Part shown: positions 25,328-34,826 of the stretch, piece by piece
How positions within the stretch are numbered: the first letter of the stretch is position 1
How the letters are laid out: each line of letters begins with the position of its first letter
Source: Marinitoga sp. 38H-ov
GTDB lineage: Bacteria; Thermotogota; Thermotogae; Petrotogales; Petrotogaceae
DNA length: 64,000 bases
Direction of reading: 5' to 3'
Assembly: GCF_011057715.1 (NCBI RefSeq)
Contig: NZ_LNGH01000015.1
Span: 1 to 64,000 of the forward strand
Translations under genes and position numbers: made by a program
The notes under the pieces: model-generated
Seen by the model: the letters and a program-made list of their open reading frames with translations, nothing else
What the model was told of the DNA's origin: nothing
The model's database searches: none

Positions 25328-26707
25328 TTATACCCCCTTTTTAATAGCCTTAATGGCTTGATATATAGAAATTAATTTTGTAGAATATGTAATAATATAT
25401 GAACAATCATTATAATATTTTTCATCTTGATCATTTCTAATAATCACATATATAGCATTTTTTAAACCTTTATGCATATTTAACTGTTTAGGGAATCTAA
25501 ATGAATCAAGAACAAAAGAAATGATTTTTAAATTTGGATCAAATTTTTCTGATAATACCCCATTTAATGGATTATATTTTATAATTTTTGATTTTTTAAA
25601 TTCCAGTTTAACAAGATTTTCTAATTTTTCTAAATCATTTGCTGTAGTGTCGGCTTGACTTAAATTAATAGCTTCTGGAATTAAAATAATATCAGGATTA
25701 TCAATATTCTTTTTTATATGTATTTTTAAAGAGTTTTTAGCAATATCGATTAAAAATTTACCTTCATATTCATTATTGAAATATTTTTTTTGTAATTCAA
25801 TTATTCTGTATATTTTATTATCCAAAATATTTTTATTAATTTTACTTTCAATTAATGCATTATATGCTGGATAAAAATTTTTTCTAGCATCAGATATTAA
25901 TAATATATCTCCTCCATTATTAAAAAACATATCTATTTTTTCTGGAAAATAATTGTTATAAAAAGCTTTCATTTCAATTGCATCACTTATTACAATACCT
26001 TTGTAGTTTAATTTTTTTCTTAATAATTCATCTAAAATAACCTTAGATACTGTTCCTAATTCATTATCAAGAGGTTTATAAATTACATGAGCTGTCATTA
26101 ATATCTCTATTTCATTAATTAATGTTTTAAATGGAAAAATATCATCGTCATCAAAAGAGAAGTCAAAAATAATAGGAGTTTCTTCGTGAGAATCTTGTTT
26201 TGCTTTTCCATGTCCCGGAAAATGTTTTGGAGTTGGAAGAATGTTGTGTTCTTTTAATCCTTTAATATAATATTTACCAAATTCTGTTATTGTTTCAACA
26301 TTATTAGAAAAAACCCTTAATCCAGTTACAGCGCTTGAATCTTCATGTAAAACATCTAAAACAGGAGAAAAAACCATATTAAACCCATATTCTCTTAATT
26401 TTTTTCCTAAATATTTTGCATAATCATATGCAGAATTAATATCATTTTTTCCAATTGCATAATTACCAGGAGATGATAAAATTCCAGGAACTGTTTCTAA
26501 TTGCCCTCCTTCATGATCTGAGGATATTAATAATGGAATATTTAAAGAATATAGTTTATCCATAGATATTTGTAATTCTTCAATGCTTTTCATGTTGTCA
26601 GGATATAATATTACACCAGCTGGTTCATAATCTTTTATAATATTTAATGCTTCATCATCTAAACCATCTGGAAAACCTAAAAAAAATAATTTTCCGTAAT
26701 TATTCAT
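25328..26707 (-). CDS. nagZ: GH3 exo-beta-N-acetylglucosaminidase (NagZ-type), cytoplasmic
   Basis: The GH3 domain contains KHFPGHG followed by DSHEETP, the Asp-His dyad typical of NagZ, and the nucleophile Asp in VISDAIEM. No signal peptide is present, so it acts in the cytoplasm on imported oligosaccharides such as chitobiose or muropeptide sugars. At 459 residues it is longer than E. coli NagZ (about 340); the C-terminal 110 residues form an extra domain I cannot assign. It overlaps the ROK gene by 8 bases and has AGAGGCG as RBS. Confidence 0.9.
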   Translation of the reverse strand: MNNYGKLFFLGFPDGLDDEALNIIKDYEPAGVILYPDNMKSIEELQISMDKLYSLNIPLLISSDHEGGQLETVPGILSSPGNYAIGKNDINSAYDYAKYLGKKLREYGFNMVFSPVLDVLHEDSSAVTGLRVFSNNVETITEFGKYYIKGLKEHNILPTPKHFPGHGKAKQDSHEETPIIFDFSFDDDDIFPFKTLINEIEILMTAHVIYKPLDNELGTVSKVILDELLRKKLNYKGIVISDAIEMKAFYNNYFPEKIDMFFNNGGDILLISDARKNFYPAYNALIESKINKNILDNKIYRIIELQKKYFNNEYEGKFLIDIAKNSLKIHIKKNIDNPDIILIPEAINLSQADTTANDLEKLENLVKLEFKKSKIIKYNPLNGVLSEKFDPNLKIISFVLDSFRFPKQLNMHKGLKNAIYVIIRNDQDEKYYNDCSYIITYSTKLISIYQAIKAIKKGV

Positions 26708-27758
26708 AATATCGCCTCTTTAAAAATGTTTTTAAAAATTTATCTGACTCAAAAAGTTTATGTAAAATCAATGAAGCTGCTCCACGTGAAGTTAAGAAAT
26801 CCTCAGCTGAGGTATGATTAATATATATATCTCTATTTTTATACATAAAAATATGATTTTTAATACCTCTAATTAGATTTTTTAAAAAATCATCTCCTAA
26901 AAGAGTAATATTTCCTCCAATTAATACATTATCAGGATCAAAGATACTAATATATTCACCAATTTTTTGAGAATATAGTTCTATAAACCGAGTAAAATTA
27001 TAATCTTTTATATTATGCAATAAATCATTAAATGTTGTATTATTACTTGAATCAACTAAAGGTATATTTAATTCAACTTCACCAGCATAATTATTGCTAC
27101 CATGAAATAATTTATTATTTATTATAATTCCTATACCAGTTCCAACAGGTTCATTTACATAATATGGAACAGAAATATGGAAATATAATATATTTTTATA
27201 TTCATCTTTTAAGTTAAAATATAATGCACCACAATTGCTATCATTTTCAATATATACAGGTATATTTTTTAATTCTTTAATTAAAGGAAATCTTTCAATA
27301 TTTAATGCTTTGGAATATATAATTTCACCATTTGATATTATTCCAGGTAAAGAAATGCCAACTCCAAAAATTTTATTGTTTTTAAATTCATCATATGCAT
27401 TTTTAATTTCATCAACTATATTGTTTTTATCTATCTTTAATATTTTTCTTTTGGATTTTAAAATATTTCCTTTTAAATCAGTTAAAATCACTTCAATTCC
27501 ATCTTGTTCAATTGATATCCCCAATACATTACCAATAGAATAATTAAATCCATATATAGATGTTTTTCGTCCTCCTTGAGGAGATGCTGATAATTCATCT
27601 ATTTTTTTAATTAAATCTAAATCTTTTAATTTATTAAGAGTTCTTGAAACTGTGGATTTTTCTAAGGATATATCATTTGATATTTCCATTAAGTAAGTTC
27701 TATCCTTTTTCCATATATAATTTAAAGTTTTTATAAGAGAATCTGTAATTTTTATCAT
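26700..27758 (-). CDS. ROK-family transcriptional repressor of the GlcNAc operon
   Basis: An N-terminal winged helix (about residues 15-60, with SLEKSTVSRTLNKLK as recognition helix) is followed by a ROK sugar-binding domain with GISLPGIISNGEI, VYIENDSNCGAL and GTGIGIIINNKL. The DxGxT phosphate loop of ROK kinases is absent (GISIEQDG instead), and the zinc-binding cysteine cluster CxCGxxGCxE is not present. It should therefore sense sugar without phosphorylating it. It is the first gene of the operon, with an inverted repeat just upstream, so autoregulation is likely. Confidence 0.9.
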   Translation of the reverse strand: MIKITDSLIKTLNYIWKKDRTYLMEISNDISLEKSTVSRTLNKLKDLDLIKKIDELSASPQGGRKTSIYGFNYSIGNVLGISIEQDGIEVILTDLKGNILKSKRKILKIDKNNIVDEIKNAYDEFKNNKIFGVGISLPGIISNGEIIYSKALNIERFPLIKELKNIPVYIENDSNCGALYFNLKDEYKNILYFHISVPYYVNEPVGTGIGIIINNKLFHGSNNYAGEVELNIPLVDSSNNTTFNDLLHNIKDYNFTRFIELYSQKIGEYISIFDPDNVLIGGNITLLGDDFLKNLIRGIKNHIFMYKNRDIYINHTSAEDFLTSRGAASLILHKLFESDKFLKTFLKRRYYE

Positions 27759-27774
27759 TATTTCACCTCAAATT

Positions 27775-27803
27775 AATTAGTTGGTTGTTTCAAACAACTA
27801 ATT
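27775..27803. promoter_or_regulatory. Putative operator for the ROK repressor
   Basis: The perfect palindrome GTTGTTTCAAACAAC (27784-27798) sits within a larger inverted repeat AATTAGTTG/CAACTAATT (27775-27783, 27795-27803). It lies 17 bases upstream of the ROK start codon, in the presumed promoter region of the nag operon. No ideal -35/-10 pair could be assigned there. Confidence 0.65.
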
Positions 27804-27920
27804 AAAATATAACATATATTAAACCAAAATTAAAATATAAAAAAACATGATTATGTATAAGCTATGCTAATTATATTTAAATAAATTGAATTAATATAAA
27901 AAATCGAATAATATAAAAAG

Positions 27921-28853
27921 CTAAATAATTAATAAAATTAAATCATTAAAAGTTTTTATATCCTCTGGAATATCGTATAAATAATAGTCATATTCAGGAA
28001 TAATTTCTTTTTCAAAATATATACGTTTTTCTAAGTATTTTTTTAATTCAATATCAAAAAAATACTTAGAAATATATTCAGATAATATATAAAAATGATT
28101 ATTATCATACGCTACATAATCATCAATAAATAATTTATTAATTCTTTTAAATATTGCATCTAAAACATTATTCTCATAATTATTTTTTAATTTAATAATA
28201 GCAAAATTAAATTCAGAATAATTTTCAAAAAACAGTTTTACCTTGTCAATTAAAAAAGGTTTATTGTAAAATAAGTTATTTGAAATATTAGCCTTTTCAA
28301 GAATAATTTTATTTAATGATAGTTCTCTTTTTAAATTTAATAATTCATATATATAGCCCATGTAATTCGAAAAATACTTAGAAAGTTGGATTATTTCATC
28401 TGAAAAAATATTTTCATTAGAATAATTGTCTAAATTTAAAAATCCAATAACCTCATTTTTGGAAAGGATTGGAATTGATAAATAGGATTTTAATGTGAGT
28501 AAATTCCCACCTTTTATTAATAAATCTACGTGTTCATCTTTCTCAAAATCTTTTCCAGATTTTAATAAATGTATTCCATAAAATCGTTCAATTGAAAAAT
28601 CATATTTATTATAAACAATATTTTTTAATATATTAAAATCATGACCCTTAGTAGCTATATATCTAAAGTAACCATCATCATCTCTTAGAATAATGCTTCC
28701 TGTAGATAAATTCTTATTAGAATTTATAATATATTCTAATATATATGTAAAAATAATATTCATGTCATAAAAATCATTATATTCAAAATTAGATAAATAT
28801 TTAAAAATATTAGAAAAAACAATAAAACTTTTTTCTTTTATTTTATCCACCAT
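27921..28853 (-). CDS. GAF-domain protein with divergent C-terminal domain
   Basis: The 310-residue soluble protein carries a GAF-like domain (about residues 45-155: GSIILRDDDGYFRYIATKG ... SYLSIPILSKNEVIGFLNLD). The C-terminal 120 residues have a size and pattern compatible with a degenerate GGDEF-like fold (FNFAIIKLKN ... DDYVAYDNNHFYILSE), but the GGDEF motif is missing. A sensory or scaffold role is possible; no ligand can be named. It is a single-gene unit with an extended -10 promoter. The RBS is GGGATGGTGG. Confidence 0.65.
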   Translation of the reverse strand: MVDKIKEKSFIVFSNIFKYLSNFEYNDFYDMNIIFTYILEYIINSNKNLSTGSIILRDDDGYFRYIATKGHDFNILKNIVYNKYDFSIERFYGIHLLKSGKDFEKDEHVDLLIKGGNLLTLKSYLSIPILSKNEVIGFLNLDNYSNENIFSDEIIQLSKYFSNYMGYIYELLNLKRELSLNKIILEKANISNNLFYNKPFLIDKVKLFFENYSEFNFAIIKLKNNYENNVLDAIFKRINKLFIDDYVAYDNNHFYILSEYISKYFFDIELKKYLEKRIYFEKEIIPEYDYYLYDIPEDIKTFNDLILLII

Positions 28854-28877
28854 CCCAAATATATATTATATATTTAT

Positions 28878-28906
28878 ATTATATCAAATATAATTATTTT
28901 ATCAAA
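28878..28906 (-). promoter_or_regulatory. Promoter of the GAF gene
   Basis: On the minus strand TTTGAT (28901-28906) and TATAAT (28878-28883) are 17 bp apart, with an extended TGA just before the -10. Confidence 0.6.
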
Positions 28907-28953
28907 AAATAATTATATAATTAATATAAAATTTAACAATAAATTTAATAAAA

Positions 28954-28975
28954 AAATAAAAACTCCCGAAGGAGT
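28954..28975 (-). terminator. Terminator of the suf operon
   Basis: On the minus strand the 5-bp stem ACTCC/GGAGT closed by a TTCG tetraloop (28962-28975) is followed by a T-rich tract, directly after the sufU stop. Confidence 0.8.
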
Positions 28976-28976
28976 C

Positions 28977-29399
28977 TTATTCAAGTTCATCTAATGAATT
29001 TTCTAAAGTATGCCAAGCAAGTGTAAAACATTTAACTCTAATAGGGAATTTAGAAATTTCGGAATAAATACCAACATTACCAACTAATTTTTCATCAAAT
29101 TCATCACCTTGAGCCATTTTTTCTACTTCTTCTAAAATTTTTTTTGCTTCATCCAAGGATTTTTCAGTTATCGCTTCACATAGTAATGCTGCAGATGATT
29201 GACTAACAATACATCCATGGCCACTAAACTTAGCATCTTTTATTATATTATCCTCAACTTTTAAATAAAGAGTGATTTCATCTCCACATGAAAGATTCTT
29301 TCCATCTTCTTTTATGGTTGCATCTTCTATTTCACCTTGAAATTGTGGATTTCTTGCATAATCTAAAATAATATCAGAATATAAATCTTCTATACTCAT
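28977..29399 (-). CDS. sufU: Iron-sulfur cluster scaffold / sulfur acceptor SufU
   Basis: The 140-residue protein has the three SufU cysteines Cys38 (LSCGD, with Asp40), Cys63 (GHGCIVS) and Cys124 (RVKCFTLAW). The roughly 18-residue insertion between the second and third cysteine (region EEVEKMAQGDEF) is typical of SufU and absent from IscU. SufU accepts sulfur from SufS through a zinc site. Its start overlaps the sufS stop (ATGA). It is the last gene of sufCBDSU. Confidence 0.95.
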   Translation of the reverse strand: MSIEDLYSDIILDYARNPQFQGEIEDATIKEDGKNLSCGDEITLYLKVEDNIIKDAKFSGHGCIVSQSSAALLCEAITEKSLDEAKKILEEVEKMAQGDEFDEKLVGNVGIYSEISKFPIRVKCFTLAWHTLENSLDELE

Positions 29400-30607
29400 T
29401 TAAACCACTCCTTAATAAATTTTAATCCTTCTATAAACACATCTACCTCTTCTTCAGTGTTATAGAAATAAAAACTAGCTCGACAAACGGATTTTGTTCC
29501 TAATTGTTGTAAAAGTGGTTGAGCACACAAATGTCCGCTTCTAACAGCAACACCAAATTTATCACTTAAAATTTGAGCAACATCGTGTGGATGAACATTA
29601 TCAATATTAAAAGTAATAATTGATGAAGAATCTTCTGGATTATATAATGTGATAAAGTCTAATTCTTTAATTTTTCTCATAGCATATTTTGTTAATTTTT
29701 TTGAGTGTTCTATAATATTCTCAAAACCAATTTCATTAATATAATCAATAGCAGCTTTTAATCCTACAGCTCCACCAACATTTGGAGTACCTGCTTGAAA
29801 TTTTTCTGGTAATTCTGCAAAATCAGTGTCATCAAGTCTAACCCAATTTATCATTTCCCCACCATAATGAAATGGCGGTAATTTTTTTAATAATTTTTTC
29901 TTTCCATAAAATACACCTATTCCCATAGGGCCAAGCATTTTATGTCCGGAAAATGAGAGGAAATCAACATCATATTTTTTTACATCAAAACCAAAATGAG
30001 GTACAAATTGAGCACCATCTACATGAACTAAAATATCTCTTTCATGAGCATAATTAATGATATTTTCAATTGGTATTATTTGTCCAGTTACATTTGACAT
30101 ACCTGTTATACTAATAAGTTTTGTATTTTCTGTAATATGAGATAGAAATTCATCTAAATTAAATATTCCATTTTTTGGATTATAATAATTAACATTAAAA
30201 TCAAATGTTTTAGCTAATTGTTGCCAAGGAACAAAATTTGAATGATGTTCAATAGTAGTAATTAATACATCTTTATTTTTTAACCAACCGCTTTTTCCAA
30301 TTGAATAAGCAAATAAATTAATTGATTCTGTAGTACCTCTTGTGAAAATAGTTTCCTGTACTTTAGCATTAATAAATTTAGCAACAGTTTTTCTAGCATT
30401 TTCATACATTTCAGTTGCTTCATTAGAAAGCAAATGTGCCCCTCTGTGCACATTTGCATTATGATAATCATAAAAATTTTTAATTGCATTTGTTACTTTA
30501 ACTGGTGTTAAAGTAGTTGCTGCATTGTCAAAATATATTATATTTTTTCCATTTATTTCTCTATTCAGAATCGGAAAATTCTCTATCAAATCTTTTTTCA
30601 ATAACAT
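29396..30607 (-). CDS. sufS: Cysteine desulfurase SufS
   Basis: This PLP-dependent group II cysteine desulfurase (403 residues) supplies sulfur for Fe-S assembly. Visible motifs are YFDNAATTLTP at the start, TIEHHSNFVPW, the PLP-lysine site SFSGHKMLGP near residue 225 and the catalytic cysteine loop RSGHLCAQP near residue 360. The start overlaps sufD by 47 bases and has only a weak GGGGG upstream, which suggests translational coupling. Confidence 0.95.
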   Translation of the reverse strand: MLLKKDLIENFPILNREINGKNIIYFDNAATTLTPVKVTNAIKNFYDYHNANVHRGAHLLSNEATEMYENARKTVAKFINAKVQETIFTRGTTESINLFAYSIGKSGWLKNKDVLITTIEHHSNFVPWQQLAKTFDFNVNYYNPKNGIFNLDEFLSHITENTKLISITGMSNVTGQIIPIENIINYAHERDILVHVDGAQFVPHFGFDVKKYDVDFLSFSGHKMLGPMGIGVFYGKKKLLKKLPPFHYGGEMINWVRLDDTDFAELPEKFQAGTPNVGGAVGLKAAIDYINEIGFENIIEHSKKLTKYAMRKIKELDFITLYNPEDSSSIITFNIDNVHPHDVAQILSDKFGVAVRSGHLCAQPLLQQLGTKSVCRASFYFYNTEEEVDVFIEGLKFIKEWFK

Positions 30608-31787
30608 TTTTTAATTCCCCCGCATATTTAGAGTTATATTGTTCAACAAAGGAAATAGCAGGTTCAAATATACCAAAAGCAATTTCTCTTTTTGCTTGGT
30701 TTTTACTATAACCTCTTGTCATCATATAGTATAACATATCTTCATTAATACTTCCAACACTAGCAGCATGACCCGCAGTAACTTCATTTTCATCAACATA
30801 TAATGAAGGATAAGCCATAACCCTAGCTTTATCGGATAATACTAAATTGAAATCTTGTTCTCCAGCATCTGCTTCTTTAGCGCCTTTTTTAATATCAATA
30901 TTTCCTCTAAAAATAACTCTTGATGAATCCATTAACACACCATGTCCTAAAATATGTCCATATGTATTTGGAGCATAATATCTTATTAAATAAAACATAT
31001 CAATAATTTCTTCTTCTTGTGATAAATAATATGGATATATATTTACTTTACCATTTTCAGAAGCCATTCTTGTTATTATATGTGGAGCAGAAACCTTTCC
31101 ACCGATATTTATATCATATACATTTAAAACTGCATTTTTACCAACATCAAAGAAAATATTATCTGTAGCTATATCATTATTATATAAATTTATGTTTATT
31201 AATGTCAATTCGGAATTTTCTCTTAATTTTGCTCTGAGAGAAGATATATTTGAACTATTACCATTTGATTTAACAAATCTAATTAATACAGCCTTGCTAT
31301 TTTCAGCTAGGTTTATAATCCCTAAATTGTATAATGGATTTTTTTCATCAATAATTGATTCAACAAAATACGTATCTTCTTGTTTTTCATCGGTTTTTAA
31401 ATAAAATCCAGAATTAAAAAACACATCAGTCATTAAAAGAAATTTTCTATTTGAACCATCAAAATCCATATCTTTTAAAATCCATAATCCTTCTTCATCT
31501 AATTCATTTAAACCTTTTAAATTTTCAGATTTAATGGAATTTGCATTTAATACATAATCTATAGGATCAAATCCATTTAATTTTGCTCTTTTCCATTTTG
31601 GGAAACCCATTTTATTATATTCTTCATATCTATTCATCCTAAAATCTATTAATTTACTATTATTATATAATTCATTAGATTTGTTTAATTCATTTAATCC
31701 ATAATCTTTTTCTGAATTAATTTCAGGAACATTCCATTCTGTTGCAAAAAAATCATCATGTCTTAAAATAAGTGCTTTTTCGTACAT
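30561..31787 (-). CDS. sufD: Fe-S cluster assembly protein SufD
   Basis: SufD, a beta-helix protein, partners SufB in the SufBCD scaffold. The conserved C-terminal half shows GAKEADAGEQDFNLVLSDKA, PSLYVDENEVTAGHAASVG and MLYYMMTRGYSKNQAKREI. The N-terminal half is poorly conserved, as usual. An in-frame ATG at 31802 overlaps the sufB stop, but GAGGGGTG (31792-31799) points to ATG 31787, giving 408 residues. Confidence 0.93.
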   Translation of the reverse strand: MYEKALILRHDDFFATEWNVPEINSEKDYGLNELNKSNELYNNSKLIDFRMNRYEEYNKMGFPKWKRAKLNGFDPIDYVLNANSIKSENLKGLNELDEEGLWILKDMDFDGSNRKFLLMTDVFFNSGFYLKTDEKQEDTYFVESIIDEKNPLYNLGIINLAENSKAVLIRFVKSNGNSSNISSLRAKLRENSELTLININLYNNDIATDNIFFDVGKNAVLNVYDINIGGKVSAPHIITRMASENGKVNIYPYYLSQEEEIIDMFYLIRYYAPNTYGHILGHGVLMDSSRVIFRGNIDIKKGAKEADAGEQDFNLVLSDKARVMAYPSLYVDENEVTAGHAASVGSINEDMLYYMMTRGYSKNQAKREIAFGIFEPAISFVEQYNSKYAGELKNVIEKRFDREFSDSE

Positions 31788-31798
31788 TATTTCACCCC

Positions 31799-33214
31799 TC
31801 ATCCTATAGAAGACTCTACTTCTAAGTTAATTAATTTATTCAATTCAAGAGCATATTCAAGAGGTAACTCTTTTACTAGCGGTTCAATAAATCCTCTAAC
31901 TATCATATTTTTTGCATCTAATTCAGATAATCCTCTTGACATTAAATAGTAAATTTGTTCTTCAGAAATTCTTCCGATTTTGGCTTCGTGTCCAACATCA
32001 GCATCGTCTGTAAATACTTCAATTAATGGTACAGTATCACTCTTTGACTTATTATCTAACATTAATGCATTACATTCAACAGAGGATTTAGCTCCTTTAG
32101 CATTTTCGCCAATTTTTACCCAACCTCTATAGAATGCCCATCCGCCACCAATACTAATACTTCTAGCATTTACAATAGAACTGGTATATGGAGCTAAATG
32201 GAACACTTTAGAACCAGTGTCAAGATGTTGATTTGGTCCTGCATATGTTAAAGTAACAGAACTATTTTTAGCACCTTTACCTCTTAATATTGTCATAGGA
32301 TATAACATTGTTTTAAAACTACCTAAAGAACCAGATACCCATTCCATAGAACCTTCTTCATCGACAATAGCTCTTTTTGTATTTAAATTATATGTATTTT
32401 TACTCCAATTTTGTATTGTTGAATATTTCATTTTAGCGCCTTTTTTTACATATATTTCAACCATACCAGCATGTAAATTAGTCACATTATAAAATGGCGC
32501 AGAACAACCTTCTATAAATTCAACTTGTGAACCTTCATCAGCTATTATTAAAGTATGTTCTAACTGACTCATACCAGGATTATTCATTCTAAAATATGCT
32601 TGTAAAGGCAATGGAACCTTTACACCTTTTGGTACGTATAAAAATGATCCTCCACTCCATAATGCTCCATGTAAAGCAGCATATCTGTGATTATGAGAAG
32701 GAACCAATTTCATAAAATATTCTTTAACTAGATCAGGATATTCTTTTACAGCAGTTTCCATATCTAAAAACACAACGCCTAAATCATTCAATTCTTTTTG
32801 TATATGTTGATATACAACTTCAGAGTCATATTGAGCTCCAACGCCTGCTAAGGCTTTTCTTTCTGCTTCAGGAATACCTAATTTTTCAAATGTGTCCTTA
32901 ATTTCTTCAGGAACATCTTCCCATGAATTAGATTTTTTTGCATCTGGTTTCATATATGCAACTATTTTACTTAAATCTAATTTTCTTATATCAACACCAA
33001 AATGTGGTTCATGATAATTCTCAAATATCTTAAATGCTTGTAATCTATGTTCTAACATCCATTTAGGTTCATTTTTAGCTTCTGATATTTCTCTGATAAC
33101 CTTTTCATTTAATCCAGGAGGAGTCTTATATGCATATTTAGCTTCATTTCTAAAATCAAATTTAGATTGATTAATCATTAAATCTTCATAATTTATTTCA
33201 TTAATATCTTTCAT
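31799..33214 (-). CDS. sufB: Fe-S cluster assembly protein SufB
   Basis: SufB is the main scaffold on which the cluster is built. The 471 residues contain the family's AALHGALWSGGSFLYVPKGV, EGCSAPFY, GSKVFHLAPYTSS and the C-terminal DADVGHEAKIGRISEEQIYY. The start at 33214 follows AAGGAGTGG; a longer frame from 33253 would run into sufC and is rejected. One base separates it from the sufC stop. Confidence 0.96.
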   Translation of the reverse strand: MKDINEINYEDLMINQSKFDFRNEAKYAYKTPPGLNEKVIREISEAKNEPKWMLEHRLQAFKIFENYHEPHFGVDIRKLDLSKIVAYMKPDAKKSNSWEDVPEEIKDTFEKLGIPEAERKALAGVGAQYDSEVVYQHIQKELNDLGVVFLDMETAVKEYPDLVKEYFMKLVPSHNHRYAALHGALWSGGSFLYVPKGVKVPLPLQAYFRMNNPGMSQLEHTLIIADEGSQVEFIEGCSAPFYNVTNLHAGMVEIYVKKGAKMKYSTIQNWSKNTYNLNTKRAIVDEEGSMEWVSGSLGSFKTMLYPMTILRGKGAKNSSVTLTYAGPNQHLDTGSKVFHLAPYTSSIVNARSISIGGGWAFYRGWVKIGENAKGAKSSVECNALMLDNKSKSDTVPLIEVFTDDADVGHEAKIGRISEEQIYYLMSRGLSELDAKNMIVRGFIEPLVKELPLEYALELNKLINLEVESSIG

Positions 33215-33215
33215 A

Positions 33216-33986
33216 TTACCACTCCTTAACTTCTTCAATGTCAGTATACTCACTTAATACTGTGTATCCTTTTTCTTCAATTTCTTCAGCAAGATGAGCG
33301 TCGCCAGTATATACAATTTTTCCGTCTACATATACGTGAACGAAGTTAGGATGTAAGTATTTTAATATTCTTTGATAATGAGTAATCATTAATACACTCA
33401 TATCCTCAGTTTTTAATTTATTAATTGCTTCAGCAACATCCCTTAATGCGTCAACATCAAGACCAGAATCTATTTCATCTATAATAACCAATTTTGGTTT
33501 TAAGAAGAATAATTGTAAAATTTCACTTTTTTTCTTTTCTCCGCCTGAAAATCCAGAATTTACATATCTATCTAAAAATTCTGGTTTAAGATTTATATCT
33601 TCACATAATTTCATTAATCTTTTATTTAATTCAATTGGTGAAACTTTTTCATCTGGATGCATATGTCTATATGCATTAATTAAAAATTGTCTCATCTTAA
33701 CACCATCGATTTCTTGTGGGTGTTGGAAAGTTAAGAAAATTCCTTTTTTAGCTCTTTCATTTGTATCTAATTCTAAAATATTTTCACCTTCAAATAATAC
33801 TTCACCATCAGTTGCTTCAAACTTTGGAGAACCCATAATTACATTTGATAATGTTGATTTTCCAGAACCGTTTGGTCCCATTAAAACATGCACTTCACCA
33901 GGATTTATTGTCAAATTAACTCCTTTTAGTATTTCCTTGTCGTCTTCGATAACTTTAGCCCTTAAATTTTTCACTTCTAACAACAT
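33216..33986 (-). CDS. sufC: Fe-S cluster assembly ATPase SufC
   Basis: This ABC-type ATPase (256 residues) drives the SufBCD complex. Walker A is GPNGSGKST (about residues 38-46), the signature motif is SGGEKKKSEI and Walker B is KLVIIDEIDSGLD. It is the first gene of the suf operon, with a strong promoter at 34026-34054 and GGGAGG as RBS. Confidence 0.97.
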   Translation of the reverse strand: MLLEVKNLRAKVIEDDKEILKGVNLTINPGEVHVLMGPNGSGKSTLSNVIMGSPKFEATDGEVLFEGENILELDTNERAKKGIFLTFQHPQEIDGVKMRQFLINAYRHMHPDEKVSPIELNKRLMKLCEDINLKPEFLDRYVNSGFSGGEKKKSEILQLFFLKPKLVIIDEIDSGLDVDALRDVAEAINKLKTEDMSVLMITHYQRILKYLHPNFVHVYVDGKIVYTGDAHLAEEIEEKGYTVLSEYTDIEEVKEW

Positions 33987-34025
33987 TTTAATTCCTCCCT
34001 TTTTTGTCGTATTTATTCTAATTAT

Positions 34026-34054
34026 ATTATACTAAAATAGATAAAAAAAGTCAA
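34026..34054 (-). promoter_or_regulatory. Promoter of the suf operon
   Basis: On the minus strand TTGACT (34049-34054), a 17-bp spacer and TATAAT (34026-34031) form a near-consensus sigma-A promoter. Confidence 0.88.
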
Positions 34055-34086
34055 ATTAAAATTTGTACATTTTGTAACTAATACAT

Positions 34087-34114
34087 AAAAAAACATAGGT
34101 GATTACACCTATGT
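34087..34114 (-). terminator. Terminator after the two unknown genes
   Basis: The 9-bp stem ACATAGGTG/CACCTATGT (34093-34101, 34106-34114) is followed on the minus strand by seven Ts. Confidence 0.88.
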
Positions 34115-34130
34115 CCAAAATGATATGAAT

Positions 34131-34826
34131 TCATATATGTTTAATTAACAATTCAATCTTCTTTTTATCAAATTTTGTTATTCCATTTTTAATTTTTTCC
34201 AAGTTTTTAAGAGAGAATTTTAATATAAAATGCTCTTTAGTTTTATATTCAATTTGATTATTGTTTTCTGGTTTAAAGGAAATGATGTTATTATAATCAA
34301 TAGAAATAAGATAATTAGATAATGCAGTAGAAATTGAATTTAATTCCAGATTATTTAAATCGCAATTTGATTTATTAAAAATAATAAAATGCGGGTCCTC
34401 TAAACGAATATCCATTATTTGATATAACAATTGAGATGAATTTGTTAAAAAGTATAGTTTAGTAGTTTTAAAGTATATATAGTCATTATTATTAATTTTT
34501 TTGATATTGTTTTCTTGAATTAAGTAAAATTCATTATTATATAATACTAAAATTTTTATATCAAATATTTCTGCTATTTCGGAAATATATTTAATATATC
34601 TAAAATTTTTTAATACGATTAATCCTAGCTTTAATTTAAAATGAACATTGTTTTTAAAAGTAGAAATCAGGAAAAAAATATCTTTTAAAGTTATTTTATT
34701 AAATACCCCTAGATTAATAAAATAAAAATTAAAATCATCATTTTCTTTATCTGAAATAGTATAATATGCACTTTTAAGTCTTTTGAATATTAGTTTTTCT
34801 ATAAAAATGTCAAAAATGCTTTTCAT
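34131..34826 (-). CDS. Unknown protein, 231 residues
   Basis: I do not recognise this protein. It is Ile-, Asn-, Lys- and Phe-rich, soluble by appearance, with no signal peptide, no cysteine pair and no known catalytic motif. The pattern of alternating hydrophobic strands (IKILVLYNNEFYLIQENNI, DYIYFKTTKLYFLTNSS) suggests a mixed alpha/beta fold. The ATG at 34826 follows GGTGAT. It overlaps the preceding unknown gene by 17 bases, so the two are translated together and may form a complex. Confidence 0.55.
   Translation of the reverse strand: MKSIFDIFIEKLIFKRLKSAYYTISDKENDDFNFYFINLGVFNKITLKDIFFLISTFKNNVHFKLKLGLIVLKNFRYIKYISEIAEIFDIKILVLYNNEFYLIQENNIKKINNNDYIYFKTTKLYFLTNSSQLLYQIMDIRLEDPHFIIFNKSNCDLNNLELNSISTALSNYLISIDYNNIISFKPENNNQIEYKTKEHFILKFSLKNLEKIKNGITKFDKKKIELLIKHI

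Noticed and set aside
33215-33253. Longer sufB start at 33253
   Set aside because: It would overlap sufC; AAGGAGTGG supports ATG 33214.
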